DNA of 64,000 nucleotides from Heligmosomoides polygyrus polygyrus (GCA_947396885.1 OX377206.1:6214658-6278657), one strand, 5' to 3'; counted from the first letter of the stretch, positions 32,873 to 43,689 are shown. Translations and numbers: made by a program. The notes: generated from the letters alone by a model not told the origin.

Positions 32873-33752
32873 GCTGTTTTGATCATGATGCAAAAATTAG
32901 AAATGGGAAAAACGATTCTATGGAATGACACTGAAACTGCTAAAAATGTGAAACGCATTCACTGAGATTACATATGTAGAGGAAGGCGAGTCGCATAGGC
33001 AGCGTAGGGGACAAGGACAGAAATCATGCCTCGGCGGTGTCAGATGAACAATGGAGCAGAGCAGCGTTGGCGATGAAAACCGCGTGCAAGCGAGAGCGTC
33101 AATGCCGGAAGACCGACGAGTTCCGTGAAAACATCGCCGCGTCACGTGTTATTCATTGCAAAATCGACGGAATGTCGGAAAAAACACCACCGATCGAGTT
33201 CAAGTTGTTTGACGCGACGGACCGCTGACACACACACCACCAGCCGTACGAGCACACGCACCCCATCGCCGGTACAAACATCACTGCCCACGTGGAAAGA
33301 ATAGCGATCGATTGCCCTGATCCTAATCATGATAACTGTAAATCTGCCAGCAGCCAAGACATAACCAGGCGCAATACGAGTCTGCAATACGGTCCCCGAA
33401 ACATTTCAACCTTGGATGCGGTCAAAAACATAGACGTAAGAGAGGAATTAAAAAAAAAAAACTAAAAATGCTAACTTGTATCTGCAGCTGGGGTAGGTTG
33501 AGTTGGCGCGCTCCAACGCAAAGGGCGACCCTGGGGTAGCGCGCCAAACTGGGAATTTAAATATACACACCGGCGCCTTTGGGGGTACACTCGCCCACTT
33601 TCCATTATACTTGAACTTCGATGTTATTTTCTAACTTTGATTTAGCTCTGAGAGAGGAAAAGGTGAGAAGAGGGGGGGGGGGGGGGGAAGAGAAGAAAAG
33701 GTAAGAAGCGCTTCTGCCTTGGAAGTTGCACCATCTGCGACATCGGGGGCAA
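32873..33752. other. No gene recognised; poly-G at about 33672-33687
   Basis: Small open frames on both strands (32918-33145, 33037-33228, 33142-33387) overlap each other and match nothing known. Confidence 0.35.
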
Positions 33753-34023
33753 ACATAACTCCAACGCCGCGCGAACCCCCCCTGACGTCGCGCACGGTGC
33801 GCGACGAAAGTGGACGAGTCGTCGCGGTCCGATGGTTCCGACGGCTAGAAACGCTTCCTACAGAGACATGCGGCGCGCCTTTGCCTTATATCAACGTTTC
33901 TTGGAGATGGTATATAAATGTGGTTTCAATAGGACGATCAGCGTCAGTTTATACAGGAATCCTAGTCATGTGGATGGTTTCTAGCGACAGTATTTGCCAT
34001 CTACAACTTCTTCGTTCAATTTG
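33753..34023. mobile_element. Left part of the TAACTCCAACG repeat
   Basis: Homologous to 16553-16830 from CATAACTCCAACG to CATCTACAACTTCTTCG, with about one difference per 12 bases. The right half and terminus are not found. Confidence 0.55.
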
Positions 34024-34145
34024 GCGCTATGTGACAACGGAGGGGTTAGCAAAATTCAAAAAAAATATATATGCCTAGGTAGACATTTATGTCAAGCAAT
34101 ACAAAACCACTTACCATTTAACCGGTATGGTCCTCTATGTTGCTT

Positions 34146-34320
34146 GGGGGGGGGGGGGGGTCGTCCCGAGTATCTGTTCTGTGCTCTCCTCCGCTGACGC
34201 GGAGGAGAGCACAGAATTTTGGGCAAGGGAAGGGACTCCGGGGGTGTGGCGCGAGTTACGCACCCGTCCGTGTTTTACATAACCTACACCCCCCGGAGTC
34301 CCTTTCCCTTGCCCCAAATC
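34146..34320. repeat. Poly-G and two consecutive hairpins
   Basis: A poly-G run (34146-34160) is followed by a perfect 18-bp stem with a TGAC loop (34177-34194 and 34199-34216). A second, larger inverted repeat follows (34221-34247 against about 34286-34315, around GGGACTCCGGGGG), with two small indels. GC-rich sequence continues to the assembly gap. Confidence 0.85.
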
Positions 34321-34590
34321 TGAATCCCCCCCCCTCGCTTCCATCCCCCTCGGCGCGGCCTGGCGGCCGTGGGACTTCGCGGCCGTGGACTTCGGCGGGC
34401 AATTTAAAAGAGCGTGCTCCTACTATCGGACGTGGTGGGTCCCTGCAGCGAAGATGATATTGCACGAGGAGAGAGAACGGAGGCGTGGAGTGCGCGAGAA
34501 CGGGGCGCGACCGAAAAAACCATTCCAAGCGGACCACTTCACCGGTCTCCGGGCATCTCGCCCCCCCCGCGACCGCAGTCTCGGCGCACG

Positions 34591-34790
34591 NNNNNNNNNN
34601 NNNNNNNNNNNNNNNNNNNNNNNNNNNNNNNNNNNNNNNNNNNNNNNNNNNNNNNNNNNNNNNNNNNNNNNNNNNNNNNNNNNNNNNNNNNNNNNNNNNN
34701 NNNNNNNNNNNNNNNNNNNNNNNNNNNNNNNNNNNNNNNNNNNNNNNNNNNNNNNNNNNNNNNNNNNNNNNNNNNNNNNNNNNNNNNNNN
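34591..34790. other. Assembly gap (200 N)
   Basis: Exactly 200 N, probably a nominal gap length. GC-rich palindromes lie on its left and a long-TIR element starts at the first base on its right. Confidence 0.99.
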
Positions 34791-35615
34791 AACAGAAGTA
34801 TGTAATTTAACTGTCTTTTATTTATTTAAGGTCTCATGTGGACCCCTGAGCACGGCAAATCACCCTGCGTTACAAACAACTTAATTTTTGGGTGTTCTCA
34901 TTTTTTTCTCGATTGATTTACATCGCTGTCCCCATACTGGGAGAACCTTGCCGTAGAGAGGCAATTTTTATTTGATCGATAACAAACCAATTCAACAAAA
35001 ACATTTTTTAGGAAGTACATATGTCCTCATTTCAATGCTTCATGTAAGCAGCATTTACACTATCATTTGAATAAAAATCGTGACGAGTTGGTAGAGTGCA
35101 TCTCGCGACCTCTTATATCAATGGTTTAAGTGATTATTGCCTTGCTGCGCTTTAAACAAATTTTAATTTATTATTTCTTCCCAAAAATATTTTTAAAATT
35201 ATTGCACTCCTTACGGCAGCAGAATTTAAAAATGTCGAAAAGAATTATTGCAGCTTTTCCTTGAGTAATAGACTATTCTAGCCATCTTGGAAAGCCTGCA
35301 TGTTAACTTGTAGGAGGCCCGCTGCGATTTGGAAGGCGCTCACTTTGATTTCGGAAGTATGAAGTTTATCTAGAGGAGGGTCCAATTTGACCTTGAACGT
35401 ACCCAACATTATTAAGTCGCTGATGTTCTTCATTTCGGGTTATACAAGTTCATAGATGGAAAATCTTGCTTTAAAGTATTACATGTGTAATGCATACGAT
35501 AGTCCCCGAAAATCCCGAAAATTAAGTTGTTTGTAACGCAGGGTGATTTGCCGTGCTCAGGGGTCCACATGAGACCTTAAATAAATAAAAGACAGTTAAA
35601 TTACATACTTCTGTT
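34791..35615. mobile_element. Element with perfect terminal inverted repeats of about 98 bp
   Basis: 34791-34888 and 35518-35615 are identical inverted copies starting AACAGAAGTATGTAATTTAA. The 630-bp interior has no coding frame. The left terminus touches the gap, so the true end and the target duplication cannot be seen. It is a nonautonomous DNA transposon or foldback-type element. Confidence 0.85.
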
Positions 35616-35755
35616 AGAGAGGTACCAGAGACTACGAGGTCTTGCAAGAAGGAGGCAATTTAGAGCCGACTTGCTGTGCTGCATAAACGCTCCAGCACCA
35701 CTGGGCGTCACACCCAAGTGCGAGGCGGCCGTGTAGGCGAACCGAGCGACGGCAG

Positions 35756-36262
35756 TTGGACTTGGGTCAGCAGAGGTTGTTGAGTGCTCTGCTCAGAAAT
35801 GTCAAAAATATCGACTTCTCTGGATCTGGACAATTTTATACCGCTGGAAAGCTCTCAACGAGCTTAGAAGCGCTGTTTAAGTCATTTTTCAATTTGAGGG
35901 AAAACGACCGCAGAAACGATGGAAAACCTTTAAAACTGCGAGTTTCCATTGAAAGTTAACAGCTCATAAAAATGTTCTGGAAAGAACTGCTTGATCCTTC
36001 TGATGTTATGTCAAAGTCAGATAAGCGTACAGTGTACGAAAACAATTCTGTCCCTTTTACTGCTCTTATTATAGACTTACACGACTATCAACTACAGAAA
36101 AAATGGTACTGCAGCAAACTCATTTCGTGCATGAGGCGGTTTGCGGCTGAAGATTCTGGGCATTTGGTTGGGTTGGAAGAATTGTTTTTACATTATTTTA
36201 AAGATCTATCTTCTGCTTTATACGATTTATTAGTTTGGGATTCAGAAGCAGAAGTTGCATAG
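35756..36262 (+). pseudogene. Open frame of unknown origin, broken by one stop
   Basis: One frame runs 67 codons (LGQQRLLSALLRNV... to RVSIES), meets TAA at 35957-35959, then continues in the same frame for another 100 codons (from FWKELLDPSD to DSEAEVA). Composition is protein-like (balanced, hydrophobic helices, no repeats), unlike the shadow frames nearby. A different frame downstream (36235-36429) ends KTKIPKFFERR, which resembles a PCNA-binding motif, but its link to this frame is unproven. It could be part of a host gene with an unseen intron, or of a transposon. Not identified. Confidence 0.35.
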
Positions 36263-36429
36263 CAGAAGGTGAACCGTCAACTTCGACTAAATCGTGTTTT
36301 CGAACAACCGCAGGATGCACCCAGCTGACTAAATTTAGATCTGCTTACTGTCAGCGTGATCGCAGTAATGTGCTGCAACCAACTGTGCTAAGCAAAACGA
36401 AAATTCCAAAGTTTTTTGAACGTCGCTAG

Positions 36430-36950
36430 TGAAGTGCGCGCTAGAGACGCCATTGGCAGTTTTGGAGGGGTCGTAAACCAATTAGGACCTACCAAAAGAA
36501 AATGCTCTGTAGTTAAGTCAGTTTTCAAAAAAAAAACTCAGTTTAAAGGGTATCGGCAGATTCGTCATTGAGAGGGAAATGTTTTGCTGTAAATTAGGTT
36601 TCGCTATAGCAAATATGAAGGAAGTTATGGAGATGCGACGGTTTGCGACGGAAAAATCTGTCGCAAAGCGTCGATTGTTCACGATTTAGGAACGGTATTG
36701 TACTATATTAGTATTGGGAAATTTTGAGCACTTCTGCGACCACTCTTTAGTACAGCTGTACAGTATAGCTGGTGCGGGTAGTCGTTATCTGGTTGAATGA
36801 TCAGTACTGCACTAGGAGGATTTTTTAAAGAGAACGATACGATTTTTTCTGTTTTCTATTTTTTCCTGATTGCAGGTGTAGAGTACTAGTGCAAAAAATT
36901 GTGATGGTACGAAAATATTGTTTCTTTTTAATAAAATAATTGATCGTACT
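36430..36950. other. No gene recognised
   Basis: AT-rich sequence with stops in all frames. Confidence 0.4.
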
Positions 36951-36984
36951 AAGGACCTGCGTCACTTGTACATCTCTGCCCCAC

Positions 36985-37069
36985 TGCGTTTCTGCGCCTA
37001 GGCTCCGCCCACAGCCTATATAAACCCGCAGCGGGAGCCAAGACTTCGGTCTTGGATAAATTTCTTTAG
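36985..37069 (+). promoter_or_regulatory. Putative promoter: GC box, TATA box and UUCG-capped hairpin
   Basis: GGCTCCGCCCACAG precedes CCTATATAAACCC (about 37012-37024). About 15 bp further on, CCAAGAC-TTCG-GTCTTGG (about 37038-37055) would fold in RNA as a 7-bp stem with a UUCG tetraloop. An ATG follows at 37070. A canonical TATA box with this spacing is unusual for chance sequence; transcription itself is inferred. Confidence 0.45.
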
Positions 37070-37213
37070 ATGTCGACCTCGGCACCGAAGCAGAGCGCTG
37101 CCATTGAAGGGGCCTTGCTGCCGAAGTGGAGGATGTGCTTATCCAGGAAAAACCGGCGGAGCACAAAATGGTTCACATCGGACAAGGTGGGCCCCCGATA
37201 TGTTCGTCACTAG
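37070..37213 (+). CDS. Short basic open frame behind a TATA-type promoter
   Basis: 47 codons starting MSTSAPKQSAAIEGALLPKW and rich in Arg/Lys (SRKNRRSTKW) before TAG at 37211. AAG-GTGGGC at about 37186 could be a splice donor, in which case this would be the first exon of a longer protein whose second exon I cannot place. No family recognised. Support comes mainly from the promoter-like sequence just upstream. Confidence 0.25.
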   Translation: MSTSAPKQSAAIEGALLPKWRMCLSRKNRRSTKWFTSDKVGPRYVRH

Positions 37214-37798
37214 TGGTCTGCAGGTGTTTGTATTAGATAACGCTTGATTCAATGAACTTTGACGTATGGTGATGCAAGGACAGCGCCATGGCAGGGTGGG
37301 TCGCAGAGTAGCATATGCAGAAGTTTTTTTTTTTGTTTAGGGAGAGAATGAAGGATCGCCTTTGTCTGTTCCCTTTTTTCTTTGCTATGCACAGTCCAAA
37401 CAAAGCGTTTCCAGAAGAGTTATTCTTTGAGTTTTCTCTCAAACTTTGTGTGTTTGTTGGTTTGCACAGGAGTGCTGGAGGAGTGTGTTGGAGAAAAGTG
37501 TAGGGATGGGGGATGGCTGTAGTTGTGCAACGTGCCTGGCTAAGCAATCAATATGATCCATATTATCGATTTTCCTCAGATTTAACCGATCAGGGTGGGA
37601 GACACGCGAGTGTTGAGGCCGACGGAATGCTTCACATCAGATGGAAAGTTCCAATGGGGAGACCAATATCGATCAATACTTATGATGATGATAATGATAC
37701 TGCAACATTTCCCAAAGCGCACAAGTGCGAGGAGCGCCGATAGGTTGCGTGCGAGGAGCCCGGTTTCATCTAAGTCAGCACTCCGCCAAAATAAAAAT
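37214..37798. other. No gene recognised
   Basis: Overlapping small frames on both strands. Fragments CCATATTATCGATTTT and GACCAATATCGATCAATAC resemble the ATCGAT-rich module start. Confidence 0.35.
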
Positions 37799-38058
37799 TT
37801 CGCCCAAACTTCGCCCAGGGAAGGGATTATTTGAGGTGTTGATCATTAATCTGACATCCGTTTCTGAAATTTCGGTCGATTACGGTAGGCTACGTAGGTA
37901 CGGGTGACTAAGGCTTTCGAGGTCATAATCACTGATTTCGCCCAAACTTCGAGTAGGGGGGTTATTTCGGGTGCTGATCACGAATCTGAAATCCGAAATT
38001 CTGAAATTTTGGGCGGTTACGGTAGGTATGGGTGAGTAAGGCTGTCGAGGTCAAGGAA
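37799..38058 (+). repeat. Tandem duplication, two units of about 130 bp
   Basis: Unit 1 (from about 37799) and unit 2 (from about 37937) share CGCCCAAACTTCG, then GGTGTTGATCA / GGTGCTGATCA, then TTACGGTAGG, GGGTGA and AAGG, then TCGAGGTCA. Divergence is about 20%. No coding frame spans both. Confidence 0.7.
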
Positions 38059-38575
38059 TTATTACTATTTATTATATGAAAAATTTTATGTATTAAAGCA
38101 ATGTCACTCCTTAGAGAAGAAATGCAGAAAACAAGCAAACAGACAAAGGCATCATAAGGTAAAGATTTTTGGAGAAAAAAACGAGAAAAGAGGAAAAAGG
38201 CGAACTCCGTCTATTGGAAAGATGCACCACATATAGCGAAGTGTTTGTTAATCATGCATTTGACAACATTCAGAGAAGTTGGTAAAGCCCGGCTTCTAGA
38301 GAATTCTACATAAGTTGCTGTAGCCCTATTCACGAAGAACTGAGCCCTACATGCAAGCTGAAGCTTAGCTCTAGGTATGAACAGCTTTACTGTGGCATCA
38401 CGAGTTGAAGATGGCCTGAGATCCAGGAAACCTTACGCCGCAGATGCGCAAGCACCAGCTATTGTTTTCTGTTCCATTAGAAGGTCAAACATTTGCCTGA
38501 GATCAGACACCGTTTGAAGAAAAAAGCCAACAATGTGTAAACCCGCCCTAAAAATGAAGGACGAAGGTGGGGTCG
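38059..38575. other. No gene recognised
   Basis: Sequence without open frames of interest or identified repeats. Confidence 0.4.
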
Positions 38576-38715
38576 AGCGTTCTACTCCCTGGTGCCCCTG
38601 GCCCGCCCACCCCCAACCCCCTGGGCTTGTTCGAGAGTCCAGTGGCTGTCCTACGAGGTAGTGAAGACGCAGACATTTGCCACGACTCTGTTTAAAGGGC
38701 GGGGGGTAGAACGCT
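38576..38715. mobile_element. 140-bp MITE, AGCGTTCTACCCC family (copy 2)
   Basis: Ends AGCGTTCTACTCCC and GGGGGGTAGAACGCT. Interior as in 10368-10507. Abuts the 3' tail of a SINE. Confidence 0.75.
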
Positions 38716-38753
38716 ACAAAGGTCGGTGTTAATCAATTCCTTTCTGAGATGCG

Positions 38754-38929
<176 letters not shown>

Positions 38930-38984
38930 ACTTGAATGCTTATGTTCCAATGCTCTAATGGCCGAAGTGCTCCGATAGCCCACA

Positions 38985-39083
38985 TGATCCATTGGAGCAC
39001 TCTGGCACGCGACAGGGACGAAGACGCTGCCGGCGCTCGCTCAAGCAACTTGGTGATCAACGAGACGACAGGTGGTTCAGGTG
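38985..39083 (+). pseudogene. RTE-type 3' fragment inside a SINE
   Basis: Encodes IHWSTLARDRDEDAAGARSS and ends TTCAGGTGA, matching the tails of the RTE fragments at 5312, 15425 and 15742. Confidence 0.65.
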
Positions 39084-39285
39084 ATTTGGCCTACATAACG
39101 ACCTGCGGTGCCCAGCTGATGTCGTGGTCAACTTCCAGACAACTCCGGTACAAAATTGTCGACCTCGTAGGGATGGAAGGCCTGGTTGGCCTGGGCGGAA
39201 TCCGAACCAAGAACCTTGGGTGGTGGTGCATGCGACAATCGGCCCGCCCGTCTTTTGATTGCGCTACCACGCGCCCAATTTTTGT

Positions 39286-39563
39286 ATACTGTGCTATAAT
39301 AAAGAATCATGCCGTGCTTTCTCCCATGGTATGATCCTGAATTATAAGGCGACAAATTGAATGTCACTTGCTTCAGTCTAGTATTTCCATTCGACTTCTC
39401 CAACACGAAAGATGGCCATTAAAAAAAGCTGATTCCCAATCTGAAAACTAGTATAAGATCTCCCGGTTTTCTTTACAATTCGAGCTGCAACAGAATTTTT
39501 GATGTTTTTGAAGAAAGTTTTGCACGCTCTAAAGCAGTAGAAAGGGCTTATCGATCAGTAAAA
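39286..39563. other. No gene recognised
   Basis: AT-rich spacer between SINE copies. Confidence 0.4.
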
Positions 39564-39862
39564 AGGATAAAAAGGATAAACGACGGCGTTATTCAATCCC
39601 ATTTGGGATGCGCCATGCATTCTACTTCTACGGGATGTCGTGGAGGCGAATTGAATGCGTATTTGGCCATACAATGACTTGCGGTGGCCAGCCGATGAAC
39701 AAGTCAGCGCTTTATCCTTCCCAGACAAGTCTGATACCAATTCACCGACCCCGGAAGGACGGAAGGCTTGGTTGGCCTAGGCGGGAAATCCGAACCAGGA
39801 ACCTGGTATCGGGTGCACGCGACAGCCGGCGCTTCCTCCGACTGCGCTCCACGCGCCCTATC
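39564..39862 (-). repeat. SINE copy, well preserved
   Basis: Tail AAAAGGATAAAAAGGATAAAC on the left, head ending CCGACTGCGCTCCACGCGCC. Close to the family consensus. Confidence 0.9.
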
Positions 39863-40030
39863 GATCGGTATCTCCAGGAAATTTCTTGATAGCCTACAAT
39901 TTTTACGGTTGCATATTATTGATGTAATTGCTGCATTTATTTCAGTGTTTTGAACTTTTCCTCATGTATGTTGTTCACCACGTACACAATAAACAAATAC
40001 GATATCAATAGCGTTAAGCTGAAGACATAG

Positions 40031-40318
40031 GCGCGTGTAGCGCAGTCGGAGGAGGTGGCGGCTGTCGCGTGCACACGGTACCAGGTTCTTGGTTCGGATT
40101 TCGCGCCCAGGCCAACCAAGCCTTCCATTCCTTCGGGGTTGGTAACCTAGTGCCAGACTTGTCTGGAAATGATAAAGTGCTGACTTGTTCATCGGCTGGC
40201 CACCGCAGGTAATTTTATGACCAAATACGCATTCAAATCGCCTCCAATCCTCCATCGCGTGGAAGTAGAAGCGTGGCGCATCCCAAAAAGAATTGGGTAA
40301 TCCCGTCCTTTATCCTTT
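40031..40318 (+). repeat. SINE copy
   Basis: Head GGCGCGTGTAGCGCAGTCGG with intact A box and B-box region GGTTCGGATTTCG. Tail CCGTCCTTTATCC. Confidence 0.88.
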
Positions 40319-40397
40319 TTTGTTCTTTTAAGTTCAAGGTCTAAAAAATCGGACGGCCGAAGTTGGCTAATTCTGTCAGGTAGTTCATGGCGTTCTA

Positions 40398-40961
40398 TTG
40401 GGTTGCTCGATATTTGATGTCGTTTTTTTTTAAAATATTTTTCAAAATGAAGCTAAATATTCATATTAATGACGAACATTAATCCATGATATATTGACCA
40501 TTTTGTTGGATGACCTTTTGCCATCTTTCGGTAAGTTGAAAATTTCCACGTTCGAAGAAGCCTTGGTTTTTGGAAGCGAAGAACTTATGCAACCCATTTT
40601 TAACAGCTTGGTCGAAATCAAAAGCTTCACCATTCAAATGATTTTGAAGGGAGGGAAGCAAATGGAATCTGATGGCACCAAGTCAAGGCTATTAGCTGGA
40701 TGTGGCATCACTTTCCAATTAAGCTCTGTTAATTTTTGACGGATTTTTTTTTTGACGCAAAGAGGTGAATGACCTATTTTCAACTTAATTTTTTACCCAC
40801 TGAGCTTTACTAATGACGCTAAGTTTTTGATAGAAGATAGCCTACAGTCTAACCTTTAAAATAATGTATAATGATGTAAGCCACGCAATCACTAGTGCAT
40901 AAAAATATACAGTTCACGCCATTTTTGAGAAAAAAAAGGATATTAATTATCGAACAGCCCA
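40398..40961 (-). mobile_element. Internally deleted mariner, 564 bp
   Basis: Inverted termini TTGGGTTGCTCGATATTTG and, from the right in reverse, TTGGGCTGTTCGATAATTA, each next to TA. The minus strand retains a degraded PHPANSLDLVPSD region and a 60-codon C-terminal piece (40479-40661) ending RWQKVIQQNGQYIMD, typical of mariner C-termini. The catalytic first half is missing. Confidence 0.8.
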
Positions 40962-41305
40962 ATAACAAAGAAGTGGCAAGAAAAACAACGGGAAGAAAAA
41001 AAAAACGGAAAAGCGGCGGACGGGCAAGCAGTGTGCGTACATCACCCAGAGGCAATGAACTAGCGCTTCTGGCTCTAATTGCGAAGAGTGGGCTTATCCT
41101 AATGCTGCCTTCATTCCGAAATCTCTCGCCATGTCGTAAAAGTGCATGCGTGTCACAGAAGACAAGCTATTGGAAATACAGAGGCAGGCCTGAGTTCGTG
41201 CACTGCCATTTTCTCAAGCGAGTACAAAAAGTCAAAAGAACTACAACAGAAGCAGTGCACCTACGTTCTGCATTTTCGTTCCATTTAGTGTCCGTCCAGC
41301 ATTAG

Positions 41306-41426
41306 TGATCATTAGTGTGCACGCGACGTAATGATAAGCGCCCATATCGATTCATAACGTTGCGTGATCGATATGGGAGCTCATCATTACATCGTGTTGC
41401 GCGTCGCGTGTACACTAAACGATCCC
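41306..41426. mobile_element. Palindromic MITE with TTTAGTGTACACGCG termini and type X core
   Basis: Termini GATCATTAGTGTGCACGCG and, from the right in reverse, GATCGTTTAGTGTACACGCG. The core around CCCATATCGATT and GATCGATATGGGAGC is nearly the same as in the type X MITEs at 5943-6078 and about 57716-57775, whose termini are unrelated. Immediately followed by another MITE. Confidence 0.7.
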
Positions 41427-41766
41427 TAAAGCCCTCCGCACACTTTTGCGGCAACGCGGCAGCCCTATCTTTAAGCATGGGGCAGAGACGCAGAATCGCC
41501 GCGCGAGGCAAAACTAGCCTCCCGCGGCCTGCCGCTGATGTGCCGCCTATGCGGCAGACACGGCAGACGCGCAGCCGCCTACGCGGCAGACACGGTGGCA
41601 GCGGCAGTAATCCTTCAAGGCATTGTTGCCGCATTGCCGTGACGATGATTGAGCGAGAGAGAGGAGTGCCGCGTGAACTCTAGCACGCGGCAGTGGAAGC
41701 CGCGTACGCGGCTGTTCTGGCCTCTGCCGCGTACGCGGCTGCCGCTAAAGTGTGCGGAGGGCTTTA
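41427..41766. mobile_element. 340-bp MITE with TAAAGCCCTCCGCACACTTT termini
   Basis: Perfect inverted termini of 20 bp. GC-rich interior with repeated GCGGCAGACACGG and CGCGTACGCGGC units. The target duplication is ambiguous because the TIR itself begins TAA. Confidence 0.85.
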
Positions 41767-42094
41767 GTATGAGGGCAGCGAACCAGCTGAAGCATACGAA
41801 CATTACGAGTCCTATGTTATCTTGATGAAGAACTTGTTCATCTGGAATGACTAGGATATGAAGTGGAAAAGTAGGACTTGCACAGCAATCCCGGCCTATG
41901 TTTTCCGGCCCACAATCCGAAAATGCTTGAAGAAAGGGGTTAGGAAAGACAAAAAACACGGATGGAAAAGAACGTTCAAAGGAATGATGACGGTCTATTC
42001 AACGGCACTGCGTATTGATTTGAACAGGGTGGGCTGTCGCTTGGCCCCGCAACGATTGCCTGAGCTCTGTAAGCAAACTCGTCCAATTCTTGGC

Positions 42095-42688
42095 TCTGGA
42101 TCCCGCGCGGAGAAGAGCCGCCGACGACGCCGAAAGCCGACCTGCACCCGCTGAAGATCATGCTCTGCTGCTGCTGGGACGCCAAGGGCATGCTGTACTT
42201 CGAGCTGCTCCCGCAAGGCAGGACGGTCACCGCCTCCATCTACACCGATCAGCTCGAGAAACTAGCCGCCGCCATCCGAGAAAAGCGTCTCCGACGGGCC
42301 TCGGTCCACCTGCTGCACGACAACGCGCGCCCCCACGTCGCGAAGGAGACCCAGCAGAAGTTGGCGACTCTCGGCTGGGAGACGGTTGCCCATCCGCCGT
42401 ATTCCCCGGACCTCGCCCCCTCCGACCACCACTTGTTCCGCCCGCTGAAGCACCATTTGGCCGGAAGAAAATTCACCAACTACGAGAACCTCAAGTCCGA
42501 CATCGCGGACTTCTTCGAGTCGCAGCCCCCGGAGTTCTGGGCGAAGGGCATCGGCGACCTGCCCAATCGATGGGCCACCGTTGTGGATAACCGTGGTGAT
42601 TATATTGTTGATTAGACTTGTTTTTCAATAAAGTTGAAAAAAATTAAAAATGGTGAAATTTTCGGACAAGAATTATTGGACAGCCTGG
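42095..42688 (+). pseudogene. mariner 3' part, sister of 18106-19356
   Basis: Starts in mid-gene at CTGGATCCCGCGCGGAGAAG and runs to the right terminus GACAGCCTGG with TA at 42689-42690. The transposase frame is open to 42615 and keeps LLHDNARPH and SPDLAPSDHHLF, so both catalytic Asp residues of this half are intact. The 5' half, with the DNA-binding domain and first Asp, is absent. Identity to the other copy is very high. Confidence 0.88.
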
Positions 42689-42696
42689 TACTACGA

Positions 42697-43440
42697 CTAG
42701 TGAAGTGTGACTGACTCCGTGACTCGGACAAGGCTTAGCGACTGACTATCGCTCAGTCTCTCCTTGTTCTTTTCCGTAATAAGCACTTTCTCGAGAATGA
42801 CGGTACGGGAGATAAATCCTGGGTCTTCCTCGTTAACCATACTCGGTGGGCCCAGTGGCTCCCTCAAGGAGAACCACAACCTCAAGGCGAACATTCGTCA
42901 GAGGAAGGTAATGCTGTGCTTTTGGTGGGGTTCTCGAGGAATCTCTATCATGAGCTCCTTGACGATGGCACCGCAGTAACAGAAAACATCTACGCTACAC
43001 AGCTGTAAAAGCTGAGCGAGATCTTATCTCGCAAACCGCGAGGGCGGAGGAATGTTTACCTTCTTCACGACAATTCTCGCCCCCACTTTGCAAAGTCGTT
43101 TCGCCAGAAGTCGCACGAGCTTCGGTGGGAGGTGCTGCCAAACCCACCGTATTCGCCAGGTCTTGCGCCATCGGATTACTCTCTCCTTCGAGCTCTCAAG
43201 CAACAACTAAGGAATAGGTGCTTCAACGACCGAACCGAACTGGAATCTGAGGTGGATCACTTCTTTGAGTCACAGCTGACTTCATTCTGGAAGGAAGGAT
43301 TTCGTAATCTACCCAGAAGATAGAAGAAGGTTGTAGATGTAAACGGTAATGACTTCGAAGATTGAAGTCGCTCACAAAAGAAGCAATAAAATTTTGAAAA
43401 AAATTACGCTGTGGTGCAAGACTTTTTCACCAACCTACTA
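42697..43440 (+). pseudogene. Degenerate mariner of a different lineage, 5' truncated
   Basis: Begins within 10 bp of the preceding mariner. In shifting frames it reads TGDKSWVF, an LKANIRQRKVMLCFWWGSRG region, LLHDNSRPHF, NPPYSPGLAPSDYSLL and FWKEGFRNLPRR. Stops and at least two frameshifts. The right terminus ends TTTTTCACCAACCTACTA, typical of mariner ends starting TAGTAGGTTGGTG. Confidence 0.8.
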
Positions 43441-43499
43441 CTTGACTTTACGCGAGTTATATCCAAGGGACGCAAAAACTGACTCCCAGTAATCTAACT

Positions 43500-43680
43500 T
43501 GGTAGCGTCGAATATATTCGAATATATTCGAATTTCGGTCCACGTCGAAAAGTCGAATAACGAATATATTCGAATATCGGACCTCGTTGAATAGTCGAAT
43601 AATGGATATATTCGAATTTTGGGCCTCGTCGAATATTCGAACAATGAATATTCGAATATTCGTTCAAAATTATTCGATTC
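43500..43680. repeat. TTCGAATA-rich minisatellite
   Basis: About three units of 55-60 bp, each with ATATTCGAAT palindromes plus CGGTCCACGTCG / CGGACCTCGTTG / GGGCCTCGTCG, ending in AATATTCGAATATTCG. Confidence 0.8.
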
Positions 43681-43689
43681 GGCCCAAAG

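Noticed and set aside
34385..34884. Frames running through the N gap
   Set aside because: They consist largely of unknown residues and have no interpretable flanks.
40895..41305. 136-codon basic plus-strand frame
   Set aside because: Begins inside the end of the deleted mariner and has no recognisable domain; Lys-rich start comes from A-rich DNA.
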